Assembly: GCA_028290125.1 (NCBI GenBank)
Contig: JAQGKM010000054.1
Location: 1 to 10,754 of the forward strand
Source of the DNA: Hyphomicrobiales bacterium
Lineage (GTDB): Bacteria > Pseudomonadota > Alphaproteobacteria > Rhizobiales > Beijerinckiaceae
Length of the DNA: 10,754 bases
Reading direction: 5' to 3'
A model generated the notes under the pieces. The model made no database searches. It had not been told where the DNA came from and saw only the letters and a list, made by a program, of their open reading frames with translations. Position numbers and translations under genes: made by a program. Below are positions 1 through 7,256 of this stretch, in pieces; position 1 is the first letter of the stretch, and every line of letters begins with the position of its first letter.

Positions 1-1306
1 CGACGATCGCCAGCACGGACAAAGGCAGCGCCAGCGAGCGCAGCACCCAGAGATAACTCCAGGGCAAGGAGAAGCCGTCGGGCGCATTGCCGAGGATCTG
101 GCCAAAGGCCACGAGGTTCATGAGATCGAAGCCGACCCACGCGGCCGTCGCGACGATCCAGAGCGCGGCCTCGATCCGCGACGAGGCCAGCCGCACGACC
201 GGCGGGTAAATGTGAAAGGCGAGCGCGCCGAGGCTGAAGACGACGCTCAACAGTGGCACGTCGCGCGTCATCAGCGCGCAGGCGATGAGCGCGAGCGTCA
301 CGCGCGTGGCTGGCCCCTCCCCCTTGCAGGCGATCAGCGCGACGGCGGCGGGCGCGAGGATCGCCGGAATGAAAAGCACGCGCCAGGGCTGCGCCTGCGT
401 GACGAACACGATGGGCCAGAGATCGGCGAAGAGAAGCGAGACGAGAAGCCCGAGCACGCTCGCGACCAGCACGGCGCGCAGCAGCAAGCGCAACCGTCCG
501 AAGCACAGACGCGCGGCGATGAAGAGAATGACGCCGCGCAACAGCAGGTCGACCCAGAAGGACGCCGGCGCCTGCGAGATGAAGAGATAGGCTGTACGCA
601 GGCGCAGCAGCGCCAGCCAGTCGGCGTCGAAAGTGTCGAGCCGATTGGACACGGTAGCAACCGCGACGACGAGACAGGCGCAAAGCGCCGCCACCAGCCA
701 GAGGCGCCGGTCGCCGAGCGCCGCCCACGTGAAAGCGACGGCGGCGCCGGCCGCGCCGATGAGTGGATGAAACGCCATCGCGCCAGCGAGCGCGAGACAG
801 CCTGCAAGCCAGCGCTTTTCGAGCAACGTCGCGAAGGCCATCAGCACGAAGCCTTCCGCAAAAGGTCGCGGCACGGCGAGGATTTCGCCGGCGAGGAAAG
901 ACGAACCGGCGGAATAGGACAGCGGCGCCAGCGCGACGAGGGCGCTCATGCACAACGCGACAATCATTGGCAGATGTGCGGCCCGCGCGATCGCCCGCAT
1001 CAGCAGGACAAGCCCCGCGAACCAGACCGCCCCGCCGAGCAGCGCCAGTCCGCGCGCAGCATCCGCCACCGGCGCCACATGGCTCAGCCATCCGAGCAAG
1101 AGGCCATAGATCGTCAGCAACGTCTGGCGTTCATGCGTGAAGAGCATGTCGCCTTCGAGCACGGCAGGCGGCGCGAAAGCTCGCGTCACATAGATCAGCG
1201 CATCGCCATGCACGCCACGCCAGGGATGCGTGACCAGGTAGAGCGCAAACAGGGCAAGCGCCAGCAAGGCGAAAGAAGCTCTCTCGCCTGCGGGCGTCTT
1301 TTCCAT
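1..1306 (-). CDS. Polytopic membrane protein, GT-C glycosyltransferase-like (C-terminus cut by window edge)
   Basis: Reading the minus strand from the ATG at 1306-1304 gives 435 codons without a stop, running off the left edge, so the C-terminus is missing. The product is very hydrophobic, with roughly ten or more membrane helices (for example near residues 11-25, 85-104, 113-130, 165-195, 203-219, 275-294, 310-327, 352-366 and 380-400). The first helix is followed by a loop with HGDALIY (33-39), an acidic residue in the position where GT-C enzymes carry a catalytic Asp or Glu. Other conserved-looking spots are PRPFAEG (146-152), FHPL (179-182) and QAQPWR (304-309). GT-C enzymes use polyprenyl-phosphate sugars outside the inner membrane, and that role is inferred here from fold-like features, not from a family I recognise. 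Its ATG overlaps the GtrA stop (TGATG), which implies translational coupling. A non-enzymatic multi-span protein remains possible. Confidence 0.8.
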   Translation of the reverse strand, partial: MEKTPAGERASFALLALALFALYLVTHPWRGVHGDALIYVTRAFAPPAVLEGDMLFTHERQTLLTIYGLLLGWLSHVAPVADAARGLALLGGAVWFAGLVLLMRAIARAAHLPMIVALCMSALVALAPLSYSAGSSFLAGEILAVPRPFAEGFVLMAFATLLEKRWLAGCLALAGAMAFHPLIGAAGAAVAFTWAALGDRRLWLVAALCACLVVAVATVSNRLDTFDADWLALLRLRTAYLFISQAPASFWVDLLLRGVILFIAARLCFGRLRLLLRAVLVASVLGLLVSLLFADLWPIVFVTQAQPWRVLFIPAILAPAAVALIACKGEGPATRVTLALIACALMTRDVPLLSVVFSLGALAFHIYPPVVRLASSRIEAALWIVATAAWVGFDLMNLVAFGQILGNAPDGFSLPWSYLWVLRSLALPLSVLAIV

Positions 1307-1740
1307 CAGGGCAGCCGCGTGAACAGCAGCACCTTGCGGGCGCCGAAGTTGAACACGAAGACGAAGCCCGCCGTGACGATCTTGGCCGAGGCCACGGTCA
1401 TGCCGGTCCCGTCCACGAAGGCGTGCAGCAGGATCTGCGTCAAGGCGAGGCCGAGCACGCCGACACTGGCGAAGAGCGTGAATTCAGCGCGGGCATCGGC
1501 GACGCGCCTGTCGCGAAAGGCGAAGCGGACGCTCAGGCGATAGGCGACAAGCAGCCCGGCGCTGAAGCCGATGGCGGCGGCCACGAGATAGTGAAGCCCA
1601 AGGCCATGATGCAGCAACAGCAGCAGGCCCATGTCGACGCCGAGCGCGACGGCGCTGCAGAGTCCGTAGCGAAAGAACTCCAGCCCGAGCGACCTTACGA
1701 AAGCTGCGTCACGCCGCGCGGCGTGGAACCATGCGGACAC
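1306..1740 (-). CDS. GtrA-family small membrane protein (putative polyprenyl-phosphate sugar flippase)
   Basis: The product has 144 residues and four predicted membrane helices (about 22-42, 49-68, 88-107 and 117-135). It ends in the GtrA signature FVFNFGARKVLLF (128-140), an Asn-Phe pair followed by Arg-Lys at the last helix boundary. GtrA proteins are thought to move polyprenyl-phosphate-linked sugars across the inner membrane for O-antigen, teichoic acid or arabinogalactan modification. I place the start at the GTG 1740-1738 because AGGAGG lies nine bases upstream. An ATG at 1812 would add 24 Arg-rich residues but has only a weak ribosome site. With the GTG start the gene overlaps the flavoenzyme gene by 32 bases and the next gene by one base. 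The usual partner, a GT2 polyprenyl-phosphate glycosyltransferase, is absent from the window. Confidence 0.86.
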   Translation of the reverse strand: MSAWFHAARRDAAFVRSLGLEFFRYGLCSAVALGVDMGLLLLLHHGLGLHYLVAAAIGFSAGLLVAYRLSVRFAFRDRRVADARAEFTLFASVGVLGLALTQILLHAFVDGTGMTVASAKIVTAGFVFVFNFGARKVLLFTRLP

Positions 1741-3199
1741 TGGCGAGAGCCTCCTGCGCGCCCGACGGGCCTTGCTCGCCGTATTCGGCGTCCTCGTTGA
1801 CCTGCCAGACATCGTAGAGAGTCTCGCCCGCGAGAATGTTGAGAGCCGTGAGCAGGCCCGTCATCATCGCATGGTCCTGGTTGTTGTATTTGTGCATGCC
1901 GTTGCGGCCGACGAGATGCAGTTCCGGATAACGCAGCGCGATCTCGCGACGGATGGTCGTGACGTGGCTTGCGTAATCCTCGTCATAGACCGGATAGGCC
2001 TTGGGCTGGCGCACGACAGTCGCGTCGACGACGTCTTCCGCGCGCATCAGGCCGATCTTTGCAATTTCCTTTTTGGCGAGTTCGGCGAGATCTTCGTCGC
2101 TCGACGTCCACAGGCCGTCGCCCTCGAAGCAGAAATATTCGAGGCCGAGGCAGGTCGAGGCCTCGTCCGGCAGCATTTCCGGCGACCACGAGCGGAAGTT
2201 CTGCACGCGACCGACCTTCACGGACGGATCGTGGATGTAGACCCAATTGTCGGGCAGCACGATGTCGCTGCGGCCGATCAGCACGACCGTCAGGAAGTCG
2301 CGGTATTTCAGTTCGCGCGCATGCAACTGCGATATCGGCGCGGGCTTGATGGCGCGCATGAGATCGCGGATCGGCGCCGACGAGATGACGCGGCGCGCGA
2401 CATAGGTCTGCACGACGCCCGCCGCATCACGCGCGGTCACGGTCCACAGGCCGGTTTCCTCGTCGCGGGCCAGCCCGCAGACGGCGCGGTCCATTTCGAT
2501 CTTGCCGCCAAAGCCGCGAATCTTGCGGGCGGCGGCGTCCCACATCATGCCGGGGCCGCGACGCGGATAGCGGAAGCTTTCGATCAGGCTCTTCGCGCCG
2601 CCCTTGCCGCGATTGAGGCCGAGCGAACGGCGCAGGCCGTCCATGACGGCGGCGAAGAGATCGAGCCCCTTGATGCGCTGGGCGGCCCAGTCGGCGGAGA
2701 TATCGTCACAATCCATGCCCCACACCTTTTCGGTGTAGGTCTTGAAGAAGATCGAGAACAGGCGCTCGCCGAAATTGTTGCGGACCCACTGGTGGAAGGT
2801 CTTCGGGTTGCGCACCGGAAACAGTTTCGCCCAGCCGAACGAGGCGACGCAGGCGGCGCTCTGCAGCACGCCCAGATTCCGCAGCGCCTCGAAGGCCTTC
2901 AGCGGATATGAATAAAACTTTCCGCCGTAATAGATGCGCGACAGGCGCGGCCGCTCGATGAAATCGTCCGGCAGGATCTCGTTCCAGAGGTCCACGATCT
3001 CGCGCGACTTGGAAAAGAAGCGATGTCCGCCGATGTCGAACAGAAAGCCCTTGTAGGACGCGGTGCGGCTGATGCCCCCGACGTAGACCGGATCGGCCTC
3101 GAGCACGACGACGTCATGGCCGGCTTTCGACAGCGTATAGGCGGCGGTCAGCCCGGCCGGCCCTGCTCCGATCACCAATGTCTCAATAATCAGAGGCAA
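1709..3199 (-). CDS. FAD-dependent oxidoreductase, UDP-galactopyranose mutase/protoporphyrinogen oxidase-like
   Basis: A 496-residue soluble flavoprotein. The N-terminus has the Rossmann dinucleotide motif GAGPAG (11-16), the ribose-binding acid of VVLEAD (E34), then GG (41-42) and FDIGGHRFF (54-62), typical of the amine-oxidase/UDP-galactopyranose mutase superfamily. A further conserved stretch, YTEKVWG, lies near residue 156. Near the C-terminus, GRNGMHKYNNQDHAMMTG matches the second FAD-contacting region of the mutase-like branch. The family is often annotated as amine oxidase or HemY-like, but its position beside sugar-lipid genes fits sugar chemistry better. That is inference, and the substrate is unknown. 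The start is a TTG at 3199 with AAGGAG seven bases upstream. It is the first gene of the minus-strand operon and overlaps the GtrA gene by 32 bases. It lies head to head with glcB across about 200 bases. Confidence 0.88.
   Translation of the reverse strand: MPLIIETLVIGAGPAGLTAAYTLSKAGHDVVVLEADPVYVGGISRTASYKGFLFDIGGHRFFSKSREIVDLWNEILPDDFIERPRLSRIYYGGKFYSYPLKAFEALRNLGVLQSAACVASFGWAKLFPVRNPKTFHQWVRNNFGERLFSIFFKTYTEKVWGMDCDDISADWAAQRIKGLDLFAAVMDGLRRSLGLNRGKGGAKSLIESFRYPRRGPGMMWDAAARKIRGFGGKIEMDRAVCGLARDEETGLWTVTARDAAGVVQTYVARRVISSAPIRDLMRAIKPAPISQLHARELKYRDFLTVVLIGRSDIVLPDNWVYIHDPSVKVGRVQNFRSWSPEMLPDEASTCLGLEYFCFEGDGLWTSSDEDLAELAKKEIAKIGLMRAEDVVDATVVRQPKAYPVYDEDYASHVTTIRREIALRYPELHLVGRNGMHKYNNQDHAMMTGLLTALNILAGETLYDVWQVNEDAEYGEQGPSGAQEALASVRMVPRRAA
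1750..1755 (-). promoter_or_regulatory. Ribosome binding site deciding the GtrA start
   Basis: AGGAGG on the minus strand, nine bases before the GTG at 1740. It lies inside the 3' end of the flavoenzyme gene. It supports the internal GTG over the upstream ATG at 1812 as the start of the GtrA gene. Confidence 0.7.
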
Positions 3200-3206
3200 T
3201 TGCGCG

Positions 3207-3212
3207 CTCCTT
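3207..3212 (-). promoter_or_regulatory. Ribosome binding site supporting a TTG start
   Basis: AAGGAG on the minus strand, seven bases before TTG 3199-3197. No ATG or GTG lies in frame between this site and the Rossmann motif, so TTG is the best start for the flavoenzyme. Confidence 0.65.
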
Positions 3213-3383
3213 GTTCCGCGCTTTCACATTGCCCTGACGGCGTTAAGGAAAGCTGAAGCCAGGTCGCGCGCGCAGCCGCCTCCTAGGCCGATGGTCTGGA
3301 CCGCTTGATCCCCGCTGCGGGACGGGGCATGTCTGGAGGGAAATTCGTCCGCCGCCGCCCGCCCCCGGCCGCGACGGGCCCTG

Positions 3384-3389
3384 AAGGAG
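3384..3389 (+). promoter_or_regulatory. Ribosome binding site deciding the glcB start
   Basis: AAGGAG, eight bases before ATG 3398. The frame stays open upstream to an ATG at 3305, but the extra 31 residues are Pro/Arg-rich, unlike malate synthase, and that ATG has no ribosome site. Upstream, TTGATC (3305-3310) and CATGTC (3328-3333) are 17 bases apart, and CCCGC-T-GCGGG (3311-3321) is an inverted repeat between them. Both are too weak to call a promoter or operator. Confidence 0.65.
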
Positions 3390-3397
3390 CCAATCAC

Positions 3398-5524
3398 ATG
3401 TCGCGCACACAGATTTCCGGCCTGTCGGTCGCCACGGTCCTGCACGATTTCATCGTCACGGAAGCTCTGCCCGGAACGGGCGTGACGCCCGAGGCTTTCT
3501 TCACCGGGCTCGCCGGCCTGATCCGCGACCTCGCGCCGAAGAATGCGGCGCTGCTGGCGGACCGCGATGCGCTGCAGGAGAAGATCGACGCGTGGCACAA
3601 GGCCCGCAAGGGCGACGCCCACGATCCCGCCGCCTACCGCGCCATGCTGAAGGAGATCGGCTACCTGCGCGACGCGCCGGCGTCCTTCGCCGTGCAGACG
3701 CAGAACATCGACGACGAAATCGCCCACCTCGCGGGTCCGCAGCTCGTCGTGCCGATGTCGAACGCCCGTTATGCGCTGAACGCCGCAAATGCGCGCTGGG
3801 GCAGCCTCTATGACGCGCTTTACGGCACCGACGCCGTCGTCACCGACCCGCCCGGGAAAGGCTATGACAAGACGCGTGGCGACAAGGTGATCGCGGTCGC
3901 CAAGACTGCTCTCGACAAGATCGCGCCGCTGGCGTCGGGCTCGCATGCGGACGCATCCGGCTACGCGATCAAGAACGGCGCGCTCGTGCCGGCGCTCGCC
4001 AATCCGTCGCAGCTTGCGGGCTGGATCGGCGCGGAAGACGCGCCCAGCATCGTGCTCCTGAAACATAATGGCATACATGCGGAGATCCACGTCGACCGCG
4101 CGCATCCGATCGGCCGCGACGACAAGGCCGGCGTCTCCGACGTCGTGCTGGAATCGGCGCTGTCGACCATCATGGACATGGAAGATTCCGTCGCCGCCGT
4201 GGACGCTGAGGACAAGACCGAAGTCTATCGTAACTGGCTCGGCCTGATGAAGGGCACGCTGTCCGCCGCATTCCAGAAAGGCGGAAAGACGCTGCAGCGC
4301 AGGCTGAATGAAGATCGCGTCTATGACAGCGCGAGCGGCAAGGTGACGTTGCCGGGCCGCAGCCTGATGCTGGTGCGCAACGTCGGCCACCACATGTACA
4401 CCGATGCGGTCACCGCCGCCGACGGCAAGGAAATTCCCGAAGGCCTGCTCGACGCAGCTGTCAGCATCATGATCGGCATTCACGATCTCAACGGCGACAG
4501 CCCGTTCAAGAACAGCCGCACGGGCTCGATCTACATCGTCAAGCCGAAGATGCACGGGCCGGATGAAGTCGCCTACGCCAACGAGATCTTCACCCAGGTC
4601 GAGACCATGCTCGGCATGACGCCCAACACCGTCAAGATGGGCATCATGGACGAGGAGCGCCGCACCACGGTCAATCTCGCCGCCTGCATCAAGGCCGCAA
4701 CGCACCGCGTGTTCTTCATCAACACGGGCTTCCTGGACCGCACCGGCGACGAGATTCATACGTCGATCGAAGCCGGCCCGGTCGTGCGCAAGAACGACAT
4801 CAAGGGCACGGCGTGGATCAAGGCCTATGAGGACAACAACGTCGACGTCGGCCTCGCCTGCGGCCTGCCCGGCCACGCGCAGATCGGCAAGGGCATGTGG
4901 GCGGCGCCCGACCGCATGGCCGACATGCTCGCGCAGAAGATCGGCCATCCGAAGTCCGGCGCCTCGACCGCCTGGGTGCCCTCGCCCACCGCCGCGACGC
5001 TGCATGCGCTGCATTATCACGACGTCGATGTCTTTGCGCAGCAGGCGTCGCTGAAGTCGCGCAAGCCCGCCTCGCTGGACGACATCCTGACGATCCCGCT
5101 CGCCAATTCCAATTTCGCGCCCGACGACGTGAAGCAGGAACTCGACAACAATTGCCAGGGCATCCTTGGCTATGTCGTGCGCTGGATCGACCAGGGCGTC
5201 GGCTGCTCGAAGGTGCCCGACATTCATGACGTCGGCCTGATGGAAGACCGCGCGACGCTGCGCATTTCCAGCCAGCACATCGCCAACTGGCTGCTGCATG
5301 GCGTCGTCAACGAAACGCAGGTGATGGAAGCCATGAAGCGCATGGCGGGCGTGGTCGACCGCCAGAATGCGGGCGATCCGCTTTACAAGCCGATGGCGCC
5401 AAACTTCGAGGGCCCGGCCTTCGCAGCCGCCTGCGACCTGGTGTTCAAGGGCCGCGCGCAGCCCAACGGCTACACCGAATGGGTGCTCCACGCCCGTCGC
5501 CGCGAGGCGAAGGCGCAGGGGTGA
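3398..5524 (+). CDS. glcB: Malate synthase G
   Basis: A 708-residue cytosolic enzyme that condenses glyoxylate with acetyl-CoA to malate, for the glyoxylate shunt and growth on C2 compounds or glycolate. The length fits isoform G (about 720 residues). Conserved motifs cover the family: YAIKNGALVPAL (189-200), VRNVGHHMYTD with catalytic Arg327, GIMDEERRT with metal ligand Glu419, FINTGFLDRTGDEIHT with metal ligand Asp447, GLPGHAQIGKGMWAAPDRM (489-507) and GCSKVPDIHDVGLMEDRATLR with Cys603 and catalytic base Asp617. These match E. coli R338, E427, D455, C617 and D631 in order and spacing. The gene stands alone: divergent from the flavoenzyme gene and convergent with the aldehyde dehydrogenase gene. 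No isocitrate lyase gene is in the window, so shunt use cannot be confirmed here. Confidence 0.97.
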   Translation: MSRTQISGLSVATVLHDFIVTEALPGTGVTPEAFFTGLAGLIRDLAPKNAALLADRDALQEKIDAWHKARKGDAHDPAAYRAMLKEIGYLRDAPASFAVQTQNIDDEIAHLAGPQLVVPMSNARYALNAANARWGSLYDALYGTDAVVTDPPGKGYDKTRGDKVIAVAKTALDKIAPLASGSHADASGYAIKNGALVPALANPSQLAGWIGAEDAPSIVLLKHNGIHAEIHVDRAHPIGRDDKAGVSDVVLESALSTIMDMEDSVAAVDAEDKTEVYRNWLGLMKGTLSAAFQKGGKTLQRRLNEDRVYDSASGKVTLPGRSLMLVRNVGHHMYTDAVTAADGKEIPEGLLDAAVSIMIGIHDLNGDSPFKNSRTGSIYIVKPKMHGPDEVAYANEIFTQVETMLGMTPNTVKMGIMDEERRTTVNLAACIKAATHRVFFINTGFLDRTGDEIHTSIEAGPVVRKNDIKGTAWIKAYEDNNVDVGLACGLPGHAQIGKGMWAAPDRMADMLAQKIGHPKSGASTAWVPSPTAATLHALHYHDVDVFAQQASLKSRKPASLDDILTIPLANSNFAPDDVKQELDNNCQGILGYVVRWIDQGVGCSKVPDIHDVGLMEDRATLRISSQHIANWLLHGVVNETQVMEAMKRMAGVVDRQNAGDPLYKPMAPNFEGPAFAAACDLVFKGRAQPNGYTEWVLHARRREAKAQG

Positions 5525-5530
5525 CTAAAA

Positions 5531-5653
5531 CCCCTCCCCCTTGTGGGGAGGGCGACTCGGGCGAAGCCCGAGCGGGGTGGGGGTCGTGAGGCCTTCATCA
5601 TCGAGCGCCTCACGACCCCCACCCCTAGCCCCCCCCCCCACAAGGGGGAGGGG
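5531..5653. repeat. Long palindromic intergenic repeat between convergent genes
   Basis: An imperfect inverted repeat about 123 bases long, between the stops of glcB (5524) and the aldehyde dehydrogenase (5724). The outer arms 5531-5548 and 5636-5653 are perfect complements over 18 bases. The inner arms 5574-5592 and 5607-5625 are perfect complements over 19 bases, enclosing a 14-base loop (5593-5606). The left arm also holds a hairpin, CTCGGGC-GAA-GCCCGAG (5556-5572), with no partner on the right. Both strands read through as low-complexity Pro/Gly/Arg peptides, a usual effect of this C/G-rich class of alphaproteobacterial intergenic palindrome. It may act as a bidirectional transcription or mRNA 3'-end barrier for the two convergent genes. 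No T-run follows it, so it is not a classic intrinsic terminator. Confidence 0.85.
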
Positions 5654-5657
5654 AATA

Positions 5658-5687
5658 CGATGCGTCTGTTGGAAACAGTGCGCATCG
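5658..5687. repeat. Second hairpin in the convergent intergenic region
   Basis: CGATGCG (5658-5664) pairs with CGCATCG (5681-5687), and inside it CTGTT (5666-5670) pairs with AACAG (5674-5678) around a GGA loop. The 12 base pairs are broken only by a one-by-two internal loop. It sits 36 bases downstream of the aldehyde dehydrogenase stop, reading the minus strand, so it could protect or help end that transcript. Neither side has a T-run. Confidence 0.5.
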
Positions 5688-5723
5688 CTGCGGAGTCGGT
5701 ATCGGGGTATCGCAGTCCCTCCC

Positions 5724-7100
5724 CTACCCCTGCACCAGCACGGTCTTGATGTTCACGAACTCCTGGATGCCGAATCGCGCGCATTCACGGCCGTAGCCTG
5801 AATGTTTCACGCCCCCGAAGGGCAGTTTCGGATCTGACCGCACGGGCGCGTTGACGAAGCTCATGCCGGCGGCCAGTCGTTCGGCGGCGATCGACTCACC
5901 GCGCGCGAGATCGCGCGTCAGCACGCCGGAGCCGAGGCCAAAGGGTGAGTCATTGGCGATGTGGATCGCATCCTCCTCGTCCTTCGCCTCGATCACGGCC
6001 GCGACCGGCCCGAAGATTTCCTCGTCATAGGCCGGCTGCCCGGGCCGCACGTCGGTCAGCACCGTCGCCGGATAGAATGCCCCGGGCCCAGCCGGTATCT
6101 CGCCGCCGCACAGGATGCGCGCGCCCTTGGCGACGCTCTCCTGCACCTTCTTGTGGATCTCGTCGCGCGCCGCGATGCTTTGCAGCGGCCCGAGCTTTGT
6201 CTTCTCGTCGCGCGGATCGCCCATCTCATAGGCGCGCATCGCTGCGACGAAAGCGGTTTCAAAAGCGGCGCGGTTGGCCGACGTGACGATGAAGCGCTTT
6301 CCGGCGATGCAGCTCTGTCCGCCGTTGACCATGCGCGCCGTGGCGCACACTTTCGCCGCCGCCTCGATGTCCGCATCGGCGAGCACGATGTAGCCATCGG
6401 AGCCGCCGAGTTCGAGCACGGTCTTCTTGATGACGCTGCCGGCGACGGCCGCGACCGACCGGCCCGCCTCCACGCTGCCCGTCAGCGTGACGGCGGCGAT
6501 GTCGTCGCTGCGGATCAGCGCTTCCATGTCGGCGCCGCGCACCAGCACGGTGCGGAAAACGTCTTCGGGGAAGCCCGCGTCACGAAACAGCGCTTCGAGC
6601 GCGAAGGCGCAGCCCGGCACGTTGCTCGCGTGTTTCAGAACGGCGCCATTGCCCGCCATCAGCGCCGGCGCCGCAAAGCGGACCGCCTGCCAGAACGGAA
6701 AATTCCACGGCATGATCGCCAGCACGACGCCCAGCGGATTGAATGCGACGAAGGCGCGCGGGCCGCCCATGTCGATCTCCTCGCGCGCCAGGAAGGCGGC
6801 GGCGTTCTCGGCGAAGTAATCGCAATGGGCGGCGCATTTCTCGATCTCGGCGCGGCCTTCGGTCAGCGTCTTGCCCATCTCGGAGGTCATCAAGGCGGCG
6901 AGGTCGTCGCGCCGTTCGCGCAACAGGCGCGCGGCGCGGCGCATCAGTTCGGCCCGGTGCTCGAAGCTCTCCTTGCGCCACCCGGCGGTCGCCTTGCGCG
7001 TCGCCGCCGCAATGGCGAGCGCTTCCTGCGGCTCGTGCAGGCTGTAGCTTTGCCCACTCTGTCCGGTTGCGGGATCTTGCGTGGTGAGGGTCGCGGCCAT
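5724..7100 (-). CDS. NAD(P)-dependent aldehyde dehydrogenase, Sad/YneI-type succinate-semialdehyde dehydrogenase
   Basis: A 458-residue cytosolic dehydrogenase. The active-site set is complete: PWNFPFW with Asn133, cofactor-binding Lys156 in LKHASN, nucleotide loop GSVEAG (208-213), general base Glu230 in LELGGSD, nucleophile Cys264 in NGGQSCIAGKRF, EIFGPV (361-366) and PFGGVKHSG (427-435). The short length and the FAAPALMAGN, KHASNVP and GQSCIAGKRF stretches resemble the E. coli Sad (YneI, 462 residues) branch that oxidises succinate semialdehyde to succinate. Substrate assignment within the superfamily is by resemblance only, and other short aliphatic aldehydes are possible. The ATG at 7100 has CCGGAG ending six bases upstream. 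The gene is divergent from the kinase operon and convergent with glcB. No transaminase gene such as gabT is adjacent. Confidence 0.93.
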   Translation of the reverse strand: MAATLTTQDPATGQSGQSYSLHEPQEALAIAAATRKATAGWRKESFEHRAELMRRAARLLRERRDDLAALMTSEMGKTLTEGRAEIEKCAAHCDYFAENAAAFLAREEIDMGGPRAFVAFNPLGVVLAIMPWNFPFWQAVRFAAPALMAGNGAVLKHASNVPGCAFALEALFRDAGFPEDVFRTVLVRGADMEALIRSDDIAAVTLTGSVEAGRSVAAVAGSVIKKTVLELGGSDGYIVLADADIEAAAKVCATARMVNGGQSCIAGKRFIVTSANRAAFETAFVAAMRAYEMGDPRDEKTKLGPLQSIAARDEIHKKVQESVAKGARILCGGEIPAGPGAFYPATVLTDVRPGQPAYDEEIFGPVAAVIEAKDEEDAIHIANDSPFGLGSGVLTRDLARGESIAAERLAAGMSFVNAPVRSDPKLPFGGVKHSGYGRECARFGIQEFVNIKTVLVQG

Positions 7101-7122
7101 GTCGGTCTCCGGAGCAGTTGGA

Positions 7123-7132
7123 CGTTCGAACG
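7123..7132. promoter_or_regulatory. Perfect 10-base palindrome upstream of the aldehyde dehydrogenase
   Basis: CGTTCGAACG is its own reverse complement and lies 22 bases from the dehydrogenase start codon, just beyond its ribosome site. This is a reasonable place for an operator, but no regulator gene in the window suggests who would bind it. Confidence 0.35.
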
Positions 7133-7143
7133 ATCAACAATGA

Positions 7144-7189
7144 ACGCGCGCGAAGGGGGCGCGTCGAAAAGATGAATTTTTTGCGACGC
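7144..7189. repeat. Two overlapping inverted repeats in the divergent promoter region
   Basis: ACGCGC (7144-7149) can pair with GCGCGT (7159-7164). Alternatively GCGTCGAAAA (7161-7170) can pair with TTTT plus CGACGC (7179-7182 and 7184-7189), with one bulged G. The two pairings share bases 7161-7164, so they exclude each other. The block lies between the dehydrogenase start and the candidate kinase promoter, so it would be in DNA or in the dehydrogenase leader, not in the kinase transcript. Confidence 0.4.
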
Positions 7190-7194
7190 AAGCT

Positions 7195-7219
7195 GGAACC
7201 GGGCGGCGCGAGCGGCGTT
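7195..7219 (+). promoter_or_regulatory. Candidate EcfG (general stress sigma factor) promoter
   Basis: GGAAC (7195-7199), a 16-base spacer, then CGTT (7216-7219). This is an exact match to the known alphaproteobacterial EcfG consensus GGAAC-N16/17-CGTT. It points at the kinase gene and would start transcription near 7226, leaving about 40 bases of leader before the GTG at 7266. The match is seen directly; activity is inferred. Confidence 0.6.
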
Positions 7220-7256
7220 CAACTTTCCGCCGCGCGTGTGCGCGCGCCAGTTCATC

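Noticed and set aside
212..1543. Open frame of 443 codons on the plus strand at the left end
   Set aside because: Highly charged Arg/Glu/Gln-rich translation spanning the junction of two real membrane-protein genes on the other strand; an antisense shadow.
1772..2911. Open frame of 379 codons on the plus strand opposite the flavoenzyme
   Set aside because: No recognisable motif, and the minus strand carries the full FAD-binding signature across the same bases.
3305..3333. Possible sigma-70-like promoter and small inverted repeat before glcB
   Set aside because: The -10 box is poor and the repeat has only five-base arms; common by chance in this composition.
3305..3397. N-terminal extension of malate synthase from ATG 3305
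   Set aside because: The Pro/Arg-rich extension is unlike the family, and ATG 3398 has AAGGAG at good spacing and gives the usual N-terminus.
3224..5491. Open frame of 755 codons on the minus strand opposite glcB
   Set aside because: Its composition (many Arg, Ala, Val, His, Asp) is that of an antisense shadow of a high-G+C gene, and glcB on the other strand has every family motif.
5556..5572. Hairpin after glcB as an intrinsic terminator
   Set aside because: The stem is perfect but is followed by G-rich sequence with no T-run; better seen as part of the repeat.
5470..5801. Small open frames on both strands across the convergent intergenic region
   Set aside because: They are translations of the palindromic repeat (Pro/Gly/Arg-rich peptides) joined to antisense gene ends, without ribosome sites.
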